A DNA stretch of 9,914 bases from Candidatus Saccharimonadota bacterium. Its GTDB lineage: Bacteria > Patescibacteriota > Saccharimonadia > Saccharimonadales > Saccharimonadaceae. Location: the NCBI GenBank assembly GCA_020428185.1, contig JAGQNH010000036.1, forward strand, positions 374 to 10,287, given 5' to 3'. This document shows, piece after piece, positions 1 through 4,740 of the stretch. Under the pieces are notes generated by a model, which saw only the letters and a list, made by a program, of their open reading frames with translations, was not told the origin of the DNA and did no database searches. The position numbers were made by a program, and so were the translations under genes. The number at the start of each line of letters is the position of its first letter. The first letter of the stretch is position 1.

Positions 1-447
1 CGTAAGCCCCTCATCAGTCAATGAATATGTCAACTCTCGCGGCGGCTGACGAGAAATCAGCATTATCGCAACAACCATAATAACTATAAGCACTGTAAAC
101 GGCCACGCCTGTGACAATACAGAAAGAACCAACAACACCAAGACAGCAGTGCCAAAAAGCACGTACCACGCCGGACCCTTTTCGCGGTGTATGAATTCAT
201 GCGCAGTCCAGGTGATTGGCTCACCAGTATAATCTTCTTCTTGTCCGCTAAGCTCGTCTTCAACAAAAGTCTCATCAGCACCCTGCGATAGCACACCCTC
301 CTGTACGCCTTGCACTGGCGTAACCGAAGTATTCACCTCCATATTTTGCCCACTAGGAGCTACTGGAACAGCTTGGGTTTGATCAACACTTGGCTGATTC
401 AACTGCTCTTGATCGGGGCGATAAAAACCCTGGTCATTTGGATTCAT
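1..447 (-). CDS. Membrane protein with cytoplasmic N-terminal arm and two transmembrane helices (partial, 3' end outside window)
   Basis: This frame is open from the ATG at 447 to the window edge (149 codons seen). Residues 1-75 are polar, rich in Gln, Pro, Asp and Glu, and probably disordered. A short conserved-looking block follows (W80-T-A-H-E-F, then REKGPAWY at about 88-95). Two hydrophobic helices lie at about 93-111 and 114-132, then RQPPRELTYSL near 133-143 begins a soluble C-terminal part that runs off the window. I recognise the layout (acidic arm, WTA-x-EF block, helical hairpin, beta-rich tail) as that of uncharacterised membrane proteins common in Saccharibacteria/CPR genomes, but I know no function. 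The ATG sits 7 nt downstream of a TATACT box, so the mRNA should be leaderless. There is no Shine-Dalgarno. It points away from the rest of the window and is probably unrelated to the pilus locus. Reality of the gene is well supported; function is unknown. Confidence 0.82.
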   Translation of the reverse strand, partial: MNPNDQGFYRPDQEQLNQPSVDQTQAVPVAPSGQNMEVNTSVTPVQGVQEGVLSQGADETFVEDELSGQEEDYTGEPITWTAHEFIHREKGPAWYVLFGTAVLVLLVLSVLSQAWPFTVLIVIMVVAIMLISRQPPRELTYSLTDEGLT

Positions 448-453
448 AGTAAC

Positions 454-462
454 AGTATAGCA
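454..462 (-). promoter_or_regulatory. Extended -10 promoter for the membrane protein gene at 447
   Basis: Minus strand TGCTATACT: a TATACT hexamer (459-454) with the TG of an extended -10 at 462-461. The ATG at 447 begins 7 nt after the hexamer, where transcription would normally start. No good -35 is visible. Confidence 0.6.
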
Positions 463-516
463 CGAGCAGAATAAATGAACGCGGTCTGGCACATTTTGTT
501 TAGCAGAGGGGGGAAG

Positions 517-671
517 GTGACACTTCGATGTTCACCCACCTCTAAGTTGAGAGGTTCGGCGTAGCGAGAAAGGAAGCGAGAGCTTGCTCTCGACCCTTTT
601 GAGCGAAGGAGCGCGGGCTATAGCCCGAGCGATACTCCCGCTTAGTTTTACCTTCGGCAAAACGCGGGAGT
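517..671. repeat. Cluster of consecutive hairpins (REP-like or structured RNA)
   Basis: The gene-free stretch 448-691 contains several inverted repeats in a row. They are: 517-535 (GTGACA against TGTTCAC with one bulge); 538-555 (ACCTCT loop AGAGGT); 577-592 (CGAGAG loop CTCTCG); 614-627, a perfect 14-nt palindrome CGGGCTATAGCCCG; and 634-671, with arms ACTCCCGC and GCGGGAGT enclosing GTTTT/AAAAC and a CC-TTC-GG tip. Short motifs related to GAAGCGAG and GAGCGAAGGAG recur between them. The stretch is locally GC-rich. No protein-like ORF was recognised here. It could be a REP/BIME-like element, a small structured RNA, or remains of a mobile element; the sequence alone does not decide. Confidence 0.6.
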
Positions 672-691
672 TCGAAGCTCACATCCGAAGC

Positions 692-727
692 AAGAAAAAT
701 AGAGACCAAAAGGTCTCTATTTTTCTT
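692..727 (-). terminator. Rho-independent terminator after tRNA-Ser(GCU)
   Basis: A perfect 16-bp stem (692-707 with 712-727) with an AAAA/TTTT loop and a run of T on either strand. It begins at the last base of the tRNA CCA end on the minus strand. The A/T runs at both stem ends mean it could also stop plus-strand transcripts leaving the hairpin cluster at 517-671. Confidence 0.88.
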
Positions 728-819
728 GGCGGAGGAGGGGAGATTCGAACTCCCGCTGCAGGTCTCCCCACACTAACGATTTAGCAAACCGTCCCCTTCA
801 GCCACTTGGGTACTCCTCC
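727..819 (-). tRNA. trnS(gcu): tRNA-Ser(GCU), CCA encoded
   Basis: On the minus strand the gene folds as a class II tRNA. The acceptor GGAGGAG pairs with CTCCTCC. The D-arm is closed by CCC/GGG. The anticodon stem ACGGT/ATCGT encloses loop TTGCTAA, giving anticodon GCU (Ser, AGC/AGU codons). A long variable arm has a TGTGGG/CCTGCA stem with wobble pairs. The T-arm is GGGAG-TTCGAAT-CTCCC. The discriminator is G (730), followed directly by CCA at 729-727. A strong terminator follows. The nearest good promoter lies far upstream (TGCTATAAT at 1022-1014), which would give a primary transcript carrying the degenerate tRNA-like copy at about 885-950 ahead of this tRNA. Confidence 0.96.
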
Positions 820-838
820 GTATAACGAACTACGTATC
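800..838. repeat. Direct repeat copy 1: 5' end of tRNA-Ser(GCU) plus its upstream flank
   Basis: 39 nt matching 931-969 at 37 of 39 positions with an offset of 131 bp (mismatches at 803/934 and 834/965). It covers the first 20 nt of the tRNA (acceptor 5' strand and start of the D-arm) and 19 nt of leader. This is the intact, functional copy. Confidence 0.9.
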
Positions 839-885
839 ACCACGTAGCTCCTGCACAACACGCAACATCATATTTTCAACCGAAA

Positions 886-950
886 GCTGAAGGGGACGGT
901 ATCCGTCCAATGATTTGCGTTTCACGCAGCAGCTACTTGGGTACTCCTCC
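886..950 (-). pseudogene. Scrambled tRNA-Ser(GCU) relic
   Basis: Reading down from 950 on the minus strand, the first 21 nt match the 5' end of the intact tRNA with a single mismatch (GGAGGAGTACCCAAGTAGCT...), and then the match is lost. A 15-nt piece of the intact tRNA (788-802, D-arm/anticodon stem) reappears at 886-900 in reversed orientation. It is joined to a mirror segment to make the hairpin GGACGG-ATA-CCGTCC (894-908). No anticodon loop, T-arm or 3' acceptor strand can be found, so it cannot be a working tRNA. The 131-bp spacing suggests a former tandem duplication later damaged by template switching or inversion. Confidence 0.7.
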
Positions 951-969
951 GTATAACGAACTACATATC
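931..969. repeat. Direct repeat copy 2: tRNA-Ser 5' end plus upstream flank
   Basis: Partner of 800-838. The conserved leader GTATAACGAACTAC after the acceptor strand shows that the duplication included flanking DNA and not just the tRNA. Confidence 0.88.
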
Positions 970-1013
970 TAGAACATTTGTACATACATATATTCTAGGG
1001 CTGAACTTGATAG

Positions 1014-1022
1014 ATTATAGCA
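1014..1022 (-). promoter_or_regulatory. Extended -10 promoter reading toward tRNA-Ser(GCU)
   Basis: Minus strand TGCTATAAT (TG at 1022-1021, TATAAT at 1019-1014); no convincing -35. Start would be near 1007, giving a leader of about 190 nt through the tRNA relic to the intact tRNA. Confidence 0.5.
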
Positions 1023-1063
1023 CAACACAAGAGGTCAGACTAGACCCAGAATCTTCCCGTCTA

Positions 1064-1092
1064 TTGACTTTATGCTTATTATTTGTTATAAT
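1064..1092 (+). promoter_or_regulatory. Consensus-like promoter giving a leaderless pilin A mRNA
   Basis: TTGACT (1064-1069), a 17-nt spacer and TATAAT (1087-1092). The ATG at 1099 is 7 nt after the -10 box, so it should be the first nucleotide of the transcript. This fixes the start: the in-frame ATG at 1072 lies inside the promoter spacer and cannot be used from this transcript. Confidence 0.75.
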
Positions 1093-1098
1093 AAAGAT

Positions 1099-1509
1099 AT
1101 GAAAATGAGGTTGTTTTCGGGAGTAATTATATTAACTGCTGCAATTGCGGTCAGTTTGTGTGTATCCCAAGATACATTTGCCACAAGTCTCAGTATTGCA
1201 TCGGGTGCGAACGCGGCAAAGGGCATAGATCAAGCGACTGATCTGTTTGGTCAGACTGGTATATTTCGCACAATCACCAATGTTCTGCTATATCTAATAG
1301 GCGCAATTAGTGTCATCATGCTCATCATCGGTGGCTTGCGCTATGTTGTCTCTGGCGGCGACTCAACCGCCGTACAGAATGCAAAGAATACGATTCTTTA
1401 TGCAATCGTCGGTATCATCGTCGCAATACTTGCCTACGCGATAGTAGATTTCATTATTACGTCATTTACAGGTACAGGTGGCGGCAGTCTCGCTCCAACA
1501 AATGTCTAA
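1099..1509 (+). CDS. VirB2/TrbC-like type IV secretion pilin (pilin A)
   Basis: A 136-aa protein of the small two-helix pilin type found in CPR bacteria (VirB2/TrbC-like). Residues 1-28 form a signal peptide ending near T-F-A. A short polar extracytoplasmic stretch follows to about 52. Helix 1 is at about 58-80, a loop R-Y-V-V-S-G-G-D-S-T at 81-90 with Lys/Asn after it, and helix 2 at about 99-122. The tail is Gly-rich (TGTGGGS). In this family the mature subunits lie in the membrane and assemble into the T4SS pilus; that role is inferred. The central 70 residues are about 86% identical to pilin B on the other strand, and residues 81-105 are encoded by a 75-bp tract identical to B. I use the ATG at 1099 because of the promoter position; no Shine-Dalgarno is present. 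Unlike the other pilins it stands alone, between two tRNA-Ser genes. Confidence 0.88.
   Translation: MKMRLFSGVIILTAAIAVSLCVSQDTFATSLSIASGANAAKGIDQATDLFGQTGIFRTITNVLLYLIGAISVIMLIIGGLRYVVSGGDSTAVQNAKNTILYAIVGIIVAILAYAIVDFIITSFTGTGGGSLAPTNV
1339..1413. repeat. 75-bp perfect inverted repeat, arm 1 (in pilin A)
   Basis: Identical to the reverse complement of 3153-3227 with no mismatch over 75 nt (25 codons, A residues 81-105). The 81 nt before it differ from B at 24 positions, and the 57 nt after it at 22, by my count. The sharp edges are what gene conversion would leave. Confidence 0.93.
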
Positions 1510-1521
1510 TTAACAAGACAA

Positions 1522-1554
1522 AGAAAACAGAGGTCATAAAGACCTCTGTTTTCT
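1522..1554. terminator. Bidirectional terminator between pilin A and tRNA-Ser(UGA)
   Basis: A perfect 14-bp stem (1522-1535 with 1541-1554), loop ATAAA, with A/T runs at both outer ends. It lies between two convergent genes and can serve both: pilin A on plus, ending at 1509, and the tRNA on minus, ending at 1556. Confidence 0.87.
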
Positions 1555-1555
1555 A

Positions 1556-1643
1556 TGGCGGAGAGGGCGAGATTCGAACTCGCGGTGAGTTGCCCCACGC
1601 TGGTTTTCAAGACCAGTACCATCAACCACTCGGTCACCTCTCC
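1556..1643 (-). tRNA. trnS(uga): tRNA-Ser(UGA), CCA encoded
   Basis: Class II tRNA on the minus strand. The acceptor GGAGAGG pairs with CCTCTCC. The anticodon stem CTGGT/ACCAG encloses loop CTTGAAA, giving anticodon UGA (reads UCN codons, mainly UCA). The long variable arm has stem GTGGG/CTCAC. The T-arm is GCGAG-TTCGAAT-CTCGC. The discriminator is G at 1559, followed by CCA at 1558-1556. Upstream lies TGGTATAAT (1687-1679). The comF gene on the same strand ends at 1700 with no clear terminator between, so read-through from comF into the tRNA is possible. Confidence 0.96.
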
Positions 1644-1678
1644 ATATATGATATATTTCAAAAATATACTACCAATTA

Positions 1679-1687
1679 ATTATACCA
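1679..1687 (-). promoter_or_regulatory. Extended -10 promoter for tRNA-Ser(UGA)
   Basis: Minus strand TGGTATAAT, just past the comF stop codon. Start would be near 1672, a leader of about 29 nt before the tRNA 5' end. No clear -35. Confidence 0.5.
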
Positions 1688-1699
1688 AATTAACAGGGG

Positions 1700-2368
1700 T
1701 TAATCTAGTGGCTGCCTACTAATTGAGGCAACTCGTATGTCAGTAGCGCCAGCTTGCCGCAATACTTTTGCCGCTGCAGCTAGTGTTGCACCACTTGTCA
1801 CTACATCGTCAACCAATACATATGTCATCGTTGGATTGAGTATTTCATGGCAGGCAAACGCAGACTGAGCCTGCAATATGCGATCTCGAGCATTTGCACC
1901 ACGCTGTGTGGTATTTGAGATGCGCTTTAAGCATGTACTCATGACAATATTTCGTTTTCTTGCTAGTCGACGGGCTACTAATAACATATGATCATACCCT
2001 CGTTGACGAATGTGAGAACGTACTGTCGGTATAGGGACTATGACCGTCTGTAGAGGGAGAACTGGTAGACGCACATCAAGCAGATCTGCAAGAGGTATAT
2101 ACGCAGACCTCGCATTGTTGAATTTATAAACATCTATCAATCGACGTAAGCTATCGCGGCGATCAGCCACTACCCACGCCTCCCCATAGGGAACCTTGCA
2201 AGTATGACATATGCCATTCTTCACGAATACACCGCCCGCACAGTTAATACACGTACGAAATTCGTCATCTGCGATGTCATATTTACAACCATCACACAAA
2301 ATATTGCCAACTAAACCGCACCCACAACAGTGGTGAGGAGCAATAAATGTAAGCATTTTATCAATCAT
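1700..2368 (-). CDS. comF: ComF-type phosphoribosyltransferase (competence/DNA uptake)
   Basis: A 222-aa protein with the full ComF layout. The N-terminal zinc-binding part has Cys pairs at about 14-17, 25/28, 40/43 and 54/57. A linker region follows with DVYKFNN (79-85), typical of the family. VPIPTVRSHIRQRGYDH (111-127) matches the ComF substrate-loop region. The PRPP-binding motif VLVDDVVTSGATL lies at 184-196, with the Asp-Asp and Thr-Ser-Gly needed for binding pyrophosphate/ribose phosphate. In Bacillus and Haemophilus relatives, ComF acts in the cytoplasm in taking up single-stranded DNA. It may have the same role here, since CPR bacteria depend on external nucleic acids; that is inference. 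The length is normal. The ATG at 2368 has no Shine-Dalgarno; an in-frame ATG at 2356 is an alternative. It is divergent from hsp20, with overlapping promoters, and lies inside the segment bounded by the two inverted pilin repeats. Confidence 0.93.
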   Translation of the reverse strand: MIDKMLTFIAPHHCCGCGLVGNILCDGCKYDIADDEFRTCINCAGGVFVKNGICHTCKVPYGEAWVVADRRDSLRRLIDVYKFNNARSAYIPLADLLDVRLPVLPLQTVIVPIPTVRSHIRQRGYDHMLLVARRLARKRNIVMSTCLKRISNTTQRGANARDRILQAQSAFACHEILNPTMTYVLVDDVVTSGATLAAAAKVLRQAGATDIRVASISRQPLD

Positions 2369-2399
2369 TGTGATTTTTACGTTTAGGCCTTGTGTTTGG

Positions 2400-2428
2400 T
2401 TGATTATATCACTGCTACTGGCTATAAT
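2400..2428 (+). promoter_or_regulatory. Promoter for hsp20
   Basis: TTGATT (2400-2405), a 17-nt spacer and TATAAT (2423-2428). Start is expected near 2435, giving a leader of about 40 nt that holds GGAGGA at 2465-2470. No obvious CIRCE-type operator (TTAGCACTC-N9-GAGTGCTAA) is seen. Confidence 0.65.
2403..2411 (-). promoter_or_regulatory. Extended -10 promoter for comF
   Basis: Minus strand TGATATAAT, within the 11-nt element TGATTATATCA (2401-2411) that is repeated exactly at 6757-6767 upstream of the Cys-rich pilin operon. It overlaps the -35 box of the divergent hsp20 promoter, so the two may compete for polymerase. Confidence 0.5.
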
Positions 2429-2474
2429 GTAGGGGACTAGTTGTCAAGAGCCAAGAGTAAAAGTGGAGGATACC

Positions 2475-2942
2475 ATGGCCCGTAAACAAAATAATAACGA
2501 CGATCTATTGATCGAAGATGAATTGGCCGCCGCATTCCTGAATGACGACGATCTTACAAGCAGCGCCGACGATGGGGGCGTAGCTCCAATTGATGATGAG
2601 CAGCTTGAAGACGATTTTCCAGGACAGTTGGCAGTTGATGTATATGAGACCGAGGACAGGCTTGTTGTAAAAGCCCGAACTGCAGGTGTCAATAAGGATG
2701 AGCTCGACGTGAGTATTTCTGATGGTATTTTGACTATCAGCGGCACACTAAGTAGTGGTGATGATGTCGATGTCAACAATTGGCACATCCAAGAATGCTA
2801 CTGGGGCGAATTCAGCCGAACACTCGCTTTGCCGGTTGCCGTCAAAGAAGATGAAGTCGAGGCTGTCCTCAAAGACGGCGTACTCACTATCACCTTCAAC
2901 AAGGTCAAGCAAGAGCACGCAAAGAAGATTCAAGTTCTTTAA
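2475..2942 (+). CDS. hsp20: Small heat-shock protein, Hsp20/alpha-crystallin family
   Basis: A 155-aa ATP-independent holdase that would bind unfolding proteins in the cytoplasm. Residues 1-50 form a very acidic arm with about 16 Asp/Glu and a phenylalanine near 21. The alpha-crystallin domain spans about 51-142. It has QLAVDVYETEDRLVVKA as the first strands, the GILTI strand at 84-88, a W103-containing loop, and the hallmark GVLTITF at 135-141. The C-terminus IQVL gives a short I-x-V docking motif. The start is the ATG at 2475 because GGAGGA ends 4 nt before it. A GTG at 2463 is in frame, but its codons would overlap that ribosome-binding site. This is one of the few first genes in the window with a normal leader and Shine-Dalgarno. 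The unusual part is the acidic arm, more charged than typical. Confidence 0.93.
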   Translation: MARKQNNNDDLLIEDELAAAFLNDDDLTSSADDGGVAPIDDEQLEDDFPGQLAVDVYETEDRLVVKARTAGVNKDELDVSISDGILTISGTLSSGDDVDVNNWHIQECYWGEFSRTLALPVAVKEDEVEAVLKDGVLTITFNKVKQEHAKKIQVL

Positions 2943-2957
2943 TCAGTGTCGTTCGTT

Positions 2958-2997
2958 TAATACAAAATATGACTCGAAAGAGTCATATTTTGTATTA
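2958..2997 (+). terminator. Strong hairpin terminator after hsp20
   Basis: A perfect 18-bp stem (2958-2975 with 2980-2997) closed by a GAAA tetraloop, 16 nt after the hsp20 stop. The stem carries A/T-rich outer ends, so it may act in both directions. Confidence 0.88.
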
Positions 2998-3038
2998 GAG
3001 CTATACTGAGAACCCTGTTCAATCCAATAATACGGAAT

Positions 3039-3074
3039 ATAATAAAACTCCGCTGCTGCGCGGAGTTTTATTAT
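3039..3074 (-). terminator. Terminator of the minus-strand pilin cluster
   Basis: A 15-bp stem (3039-3053 with 3060-3074), with CCGC/GCGG at the base of the loop and TTTTATTATATT on the minus strand. It starts 13 nt past the pilin B stop. It forms a back-to-back pair with the hsp20 terminator. Confidence 0.87.
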
Positions 3075-3086
3075 TGTGAATAACTA

Positions 3087-3494
3087 CTAGTTGCTTGTGA
3101 AGCTTTCGATAACGAAGTTGACCACCGCGAAGGCGAGAATCGCTACGACAACACCGACGATTGCATAAAGAATCGTATTCTTTGCATTCTGTACGGCGGT
3201 TGAGTCGCCGCCAGAGACAACATAGCGAATACCACCGACAATAAGCATAATAACGCTAATCGCACCAATCAAGAAGAGAAGTACGTTTGTGATTGTACGA
3301 AAGATTCCGCCCTGTCCGCCATCGCCAAAGAGGCTAGCTGCGTCACCCTGCTGATCCTTACCCTGTGCCGATCCAGCACCATCGCTCAATCCTTTATCAA
3401 AGGCAGCGTGCGCAGGTAGTGCGAATAAGCCAACCCCGAGCACCAACGCAGGTACTACTAGTGTAGCTGACAGCATTTGTTTGATTCTTTTCAT
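3087..3494 (-). CDS. VirB2/TrbC-like type IV secretion pilin (pilin B)
   Basis: A 135-aa pilin-like protein. It has a signal peptide at 1-30 (K-R start, hydrophobic 9-26, A-H-A cleavage site). A Gly/Asp/Gln-rich extracytoplasmic part runs to about 62. Helix 1 is at about 67-88, the cytoplasmic-side loop R-Y-V-V-S-G-G-D-S-T at 90-99, and helix 2 at about 108-130. I start it at 3494, because AAAGG (3506-3502) lies 7 nt upstream; an ATG at 3509 is in frame but overlaps that site. It is the last gene of the minus-strand row but has its own promoter (3530-3558) and terminator, so it is probably expressed separately and perhaps more strongly. It is the closest relative of pilin A (about 86% identity over the core) and clearly more distant from its neighbours C and D. 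It has no cysteines. Confidence 0.9.
   Translation of the reverse strand: MKRIKQMLSATLVVPALVLGVGLFALPAHAAFDKGLSDGAGSAQGKDQQGDAASLFGDGGQGGIFRTITNVLLFLIGAISVIMLIVGGIRYVVSGGDSTAVQNAKNTILYAIVGVVVAILAFAVVNFVIESFTSN
3153..3227. repeat. 75-bp perfect inverted repeat, arm 2 (in pilin B)
   Basis: Reverse complement of 1339-1413 without mismatch; codes for B residues 90-114. The two arms enclose 1,739 bp (1414-3152) holding the 3' end of pilin A, tRNA-Ser(UGA), comF, hsp20 and the 3' end of pilin B. Confidence 0.93.
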
Positions 3495-3529
3495 GTATGA
3501 ACCTTTCATTGTTTGATTACTTTGTTACA

Positions 3530-3558
3530 TTTATACCAGACATGCGTTATTTTGTTAA
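3530..3558 (-). promoter_or_regulatory. Promoter for pilin B
   Basis: Minus strand TTAACA (3558-3553), a 17-nt spacer and TATAAA (3535-3530). Start near 3523 leaves a leader of about 29 nt with the AAAGG ribosome-binding site at 3506-3502. It lies between the stop of pilin C and the start of pilin B. Confidence 0.7.
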
Positions 3559-3569
3559 GTGCTTGAATA

Positions 3570-3959
3570 CTAGTTACTGCCACTAAACGAATCGATGATA
3601 AAGTTCACAATCGCATATGACAATATCGCAACAACCAATCCGATGACAGAGTAGAGAATTGTATCTTTTGCAGATTTAATTTGTTGCGCCTCACCATTGC
3701 TTGTCGCATAGCGGATACCGCCAATAATTATCATAATCACCGCAATCGCACCGAGCAGGAAGAGAAGTATATTAACAATTGTTTTAATGTAGTCCTGAAA
3801 TGTCGTTTGGTCATCTCCTGTTGTCGAAGCACCACACTTGGCCTGCTCTGCGGGGGATAAACCGCTACAGTCTTGTACAGCACCGACAGGAACCACTGGT
3901 GATGCGACCAGTCCGAACATCATCATGACACTCACTACAGCTGATGTTATTTTTTTCAT
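3570..3959 (-). CDS. VirB2/TrbC-like pilin (pilin C)
   Basis: A 129-aa protein. It has a signal peptide at 1-27 (K-K start, Met-rich hydrophobic stretch, V-G-A site). A short extracytoplasmic segment carries exactly two cysteines (31 and 42), able to pair. Helix 1 is at about 60-81, the loop R-Y-A-T-S-N-G-E with Q-Q-I-K-S-A-K-D-T (83-100), and helix 2 at about 101-124. The tail is DSFSGSN. The loop and helix 2 are close to pilin D (shared TSNGE-x-QQIKSAKDTI), so C and D are sister paralogues, parallel to the A/B pair. The ribosome-binding site AAGGAG lies 6 nt before the ATG. It sits 22 nt after pilin D, so the two are almost certainly co-transcribed. Role as a T4SS pilus subunit is inferred from the family. 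Confidence 0.88.
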   Translation of the reverse strand: MKKITSAVVSVMMMFGLVASPVVPVGAVQDCSGLSPAEQAKCGASTTGDDQTTFQDYIKTIVNILLFLLGAIAVIMIIIGGIRYATSNGEAQQIKSAKDTILYSVIGLVVAILSYAIVNFIIDSFSGSN

Positions 3960-3981
3960 ATTTTTCTCCTTCTTACATTGA

Positions 3982-4407
3982 TTAAATGAAGCTGTCTATT
4001 ACAAAACCGACTATGGCGTACGCCATAATTGCGACTATCAGGCCAATGACCGAATACATAATCGTATCCTTGGCAGATTTAATCTGCTGAGACTCGCCGT
4101 TACTCGTTGTGTACCTGACACCGCCAATGACAATCATCAATACTGCGATAATGCCAAGTATGAATAAAATTATACTAATGACGGTCTTCATCATAGTAGG
4201 GAAGTCATCTTGAACTGCCGCGCCACATAGATCACCCGAAGAATTCGCAGCTCCTGATCCACCACCTGCGCTAGTACCACCAGTGCCACCAGCAGCTCCT
4301 CCGTCTGGACAATTCTGAAATACATTAATAGCACCCACAGAGGTCGGCATCATCGACGCGAATACGATACTCGCAGTGACAATAAATGATGATAGATAGC
4401 GTTTCAT
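3982..4407 (-). CDS. VirB2/TrbC-like pilin with Gly-rich linker (pilin D)
   Basis: A 141-aa protein. It has a signal peptide at 1-26 (K-R start, SVGA site). An extracytoplasmic Gly/Ser/Ala-rich linker at about 36-58 is bracketed by the only two cysteines, C33 and C61. Helix 1 is at about 74-97, the loop R-Y-T-T-S-N-G-E-S-Q-Q-I-K (99-110), and helix 2 at about 115-138. The protein stops soon after helix 2 (DSFI). The ribosome-binding site AAGGAG lies 5 nt before the ATG, and the gene starts 9 nt after the stop of pilin E. Compared with C it has an extended flexible loop between the paired cysteines, which could be the exposed variable part of the pilus. Function by family only. Confidence 0.87.
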   Translation of the reverse strand: MKRYLSSFIVTASIVFASMMPTSVGAINVFQNCPDGGAAGGTGGTSAGGGSGAANSSGDLCGAAVQDDFPTMMKTVISIILFILGIIAVLMIVIGGVRYTTSNGESQQIKSAKDTIMYSVIGLIVAIMAYAIVGFVIDSFI

Positions 4408-4416
4408 ATATTCTCC

Positions 4417-4740
4417 TTATTTTGCTACATTCTGAATAATAAACTGTGTTATCGCAGCTGCCATAATGACAACAATCAATCCTATGACCGCATAGGTCAC
4501 TGTTTCTTTTCCTGCCTGTACCTGATTACTGTCACCATTCGCACCGACAAATCGTATACCCCCTATGACAATCATAAGGACAGCGACAATTCCAGCAATA
4601 AAATAGACAACTCCCAGTATATTACCGACAGTTGTGCCATCAATAGTATCCGGCGCTCCTTTTAGATGTAGGTCGTCTTTTGTGATTTTTATTGTTGTAT
4701 CTTGCGCTGCAAAATGTTTCGCTTCTTTGCGTATATACAT
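4417..4740 (-). CDS. Pilin-like two-helix protein without signal peptide (pilin E)
   Basis: A 107-aa protein with the same hairpin core: helix 1 at about 40-61, the loop R-F-V-G-A-N-G-D-S-N-Q-V-Q (63-75), and helix 2 at about 82-104. The first 38 residues are charged and polar (YIRKEAKHF, TKDDLHLKG) with no hydrophobic stretch, so I see no signal peptide. The protein may be inserted as a helical hairpin with a cytoplasmic or translocated N-tail. It has no cysteines. Its ATG shares a base with the stop of pilin F (TAATG), so translation is probably coupled. A GGGAG-like site lies about 8-10 nt upstream. It may be a basal or regulatory pilin-like subunit rather than a secreted pilus subunit; that is a guess. 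Confidence 0.83.
   Translation of the reverse strand: MYIRKEAKHFAAQDTTIKITKDDLHLKGAPDTIDGTTVGNILGVVYFIAGIVAVLMIVIGGIRFVGANGDSNQVQAGKETVTYAVIGLIVVIMAAAITQFIIQNVAK

Noticed and set aside
517..671. CRISPR array or riboswitch
   Set aside because: The hairpins differ from each other, have no constant repeat-spacer period, and match no riboswitch core I can recognise; no coding region follows in the right sense.
584..784. Plus-strand ORF of 66 codons over the hairpin block and tRNA
   Set aside because: It runs antisense through tRNA-Ser and through the hairpins and terminator; no ribosome-binding site.
727..969. Integration site of a mobile element at tRNA-Ser
   Set aside because: The repeated part is the tRNA 5' end with its leader, whereas integrases usually duplicate the 3' end. 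No integrase or other mobility gene is in the window. Kept only as a tRNA relic.
1072..1098. Earlier ATG for pilin A at 1072
   Set aside because: It lies between the -35 and -10 boxes, so the predicted mRNA does not contain it; the added residues also precede the signal peptide.
2463..2474. GTG start of hsp20
   Set aside because: Its codons overlap the GGAGGA ribosome-binding site that serves the ATG at 2475.
2444..2788. Minus-strand Ser-rich ORF over hsp20
   Set aside because: Antisense shadow of an acidic, well-recognised Hsp20 gene (GAC/GAT codons give Ser/Val-rich antisense).
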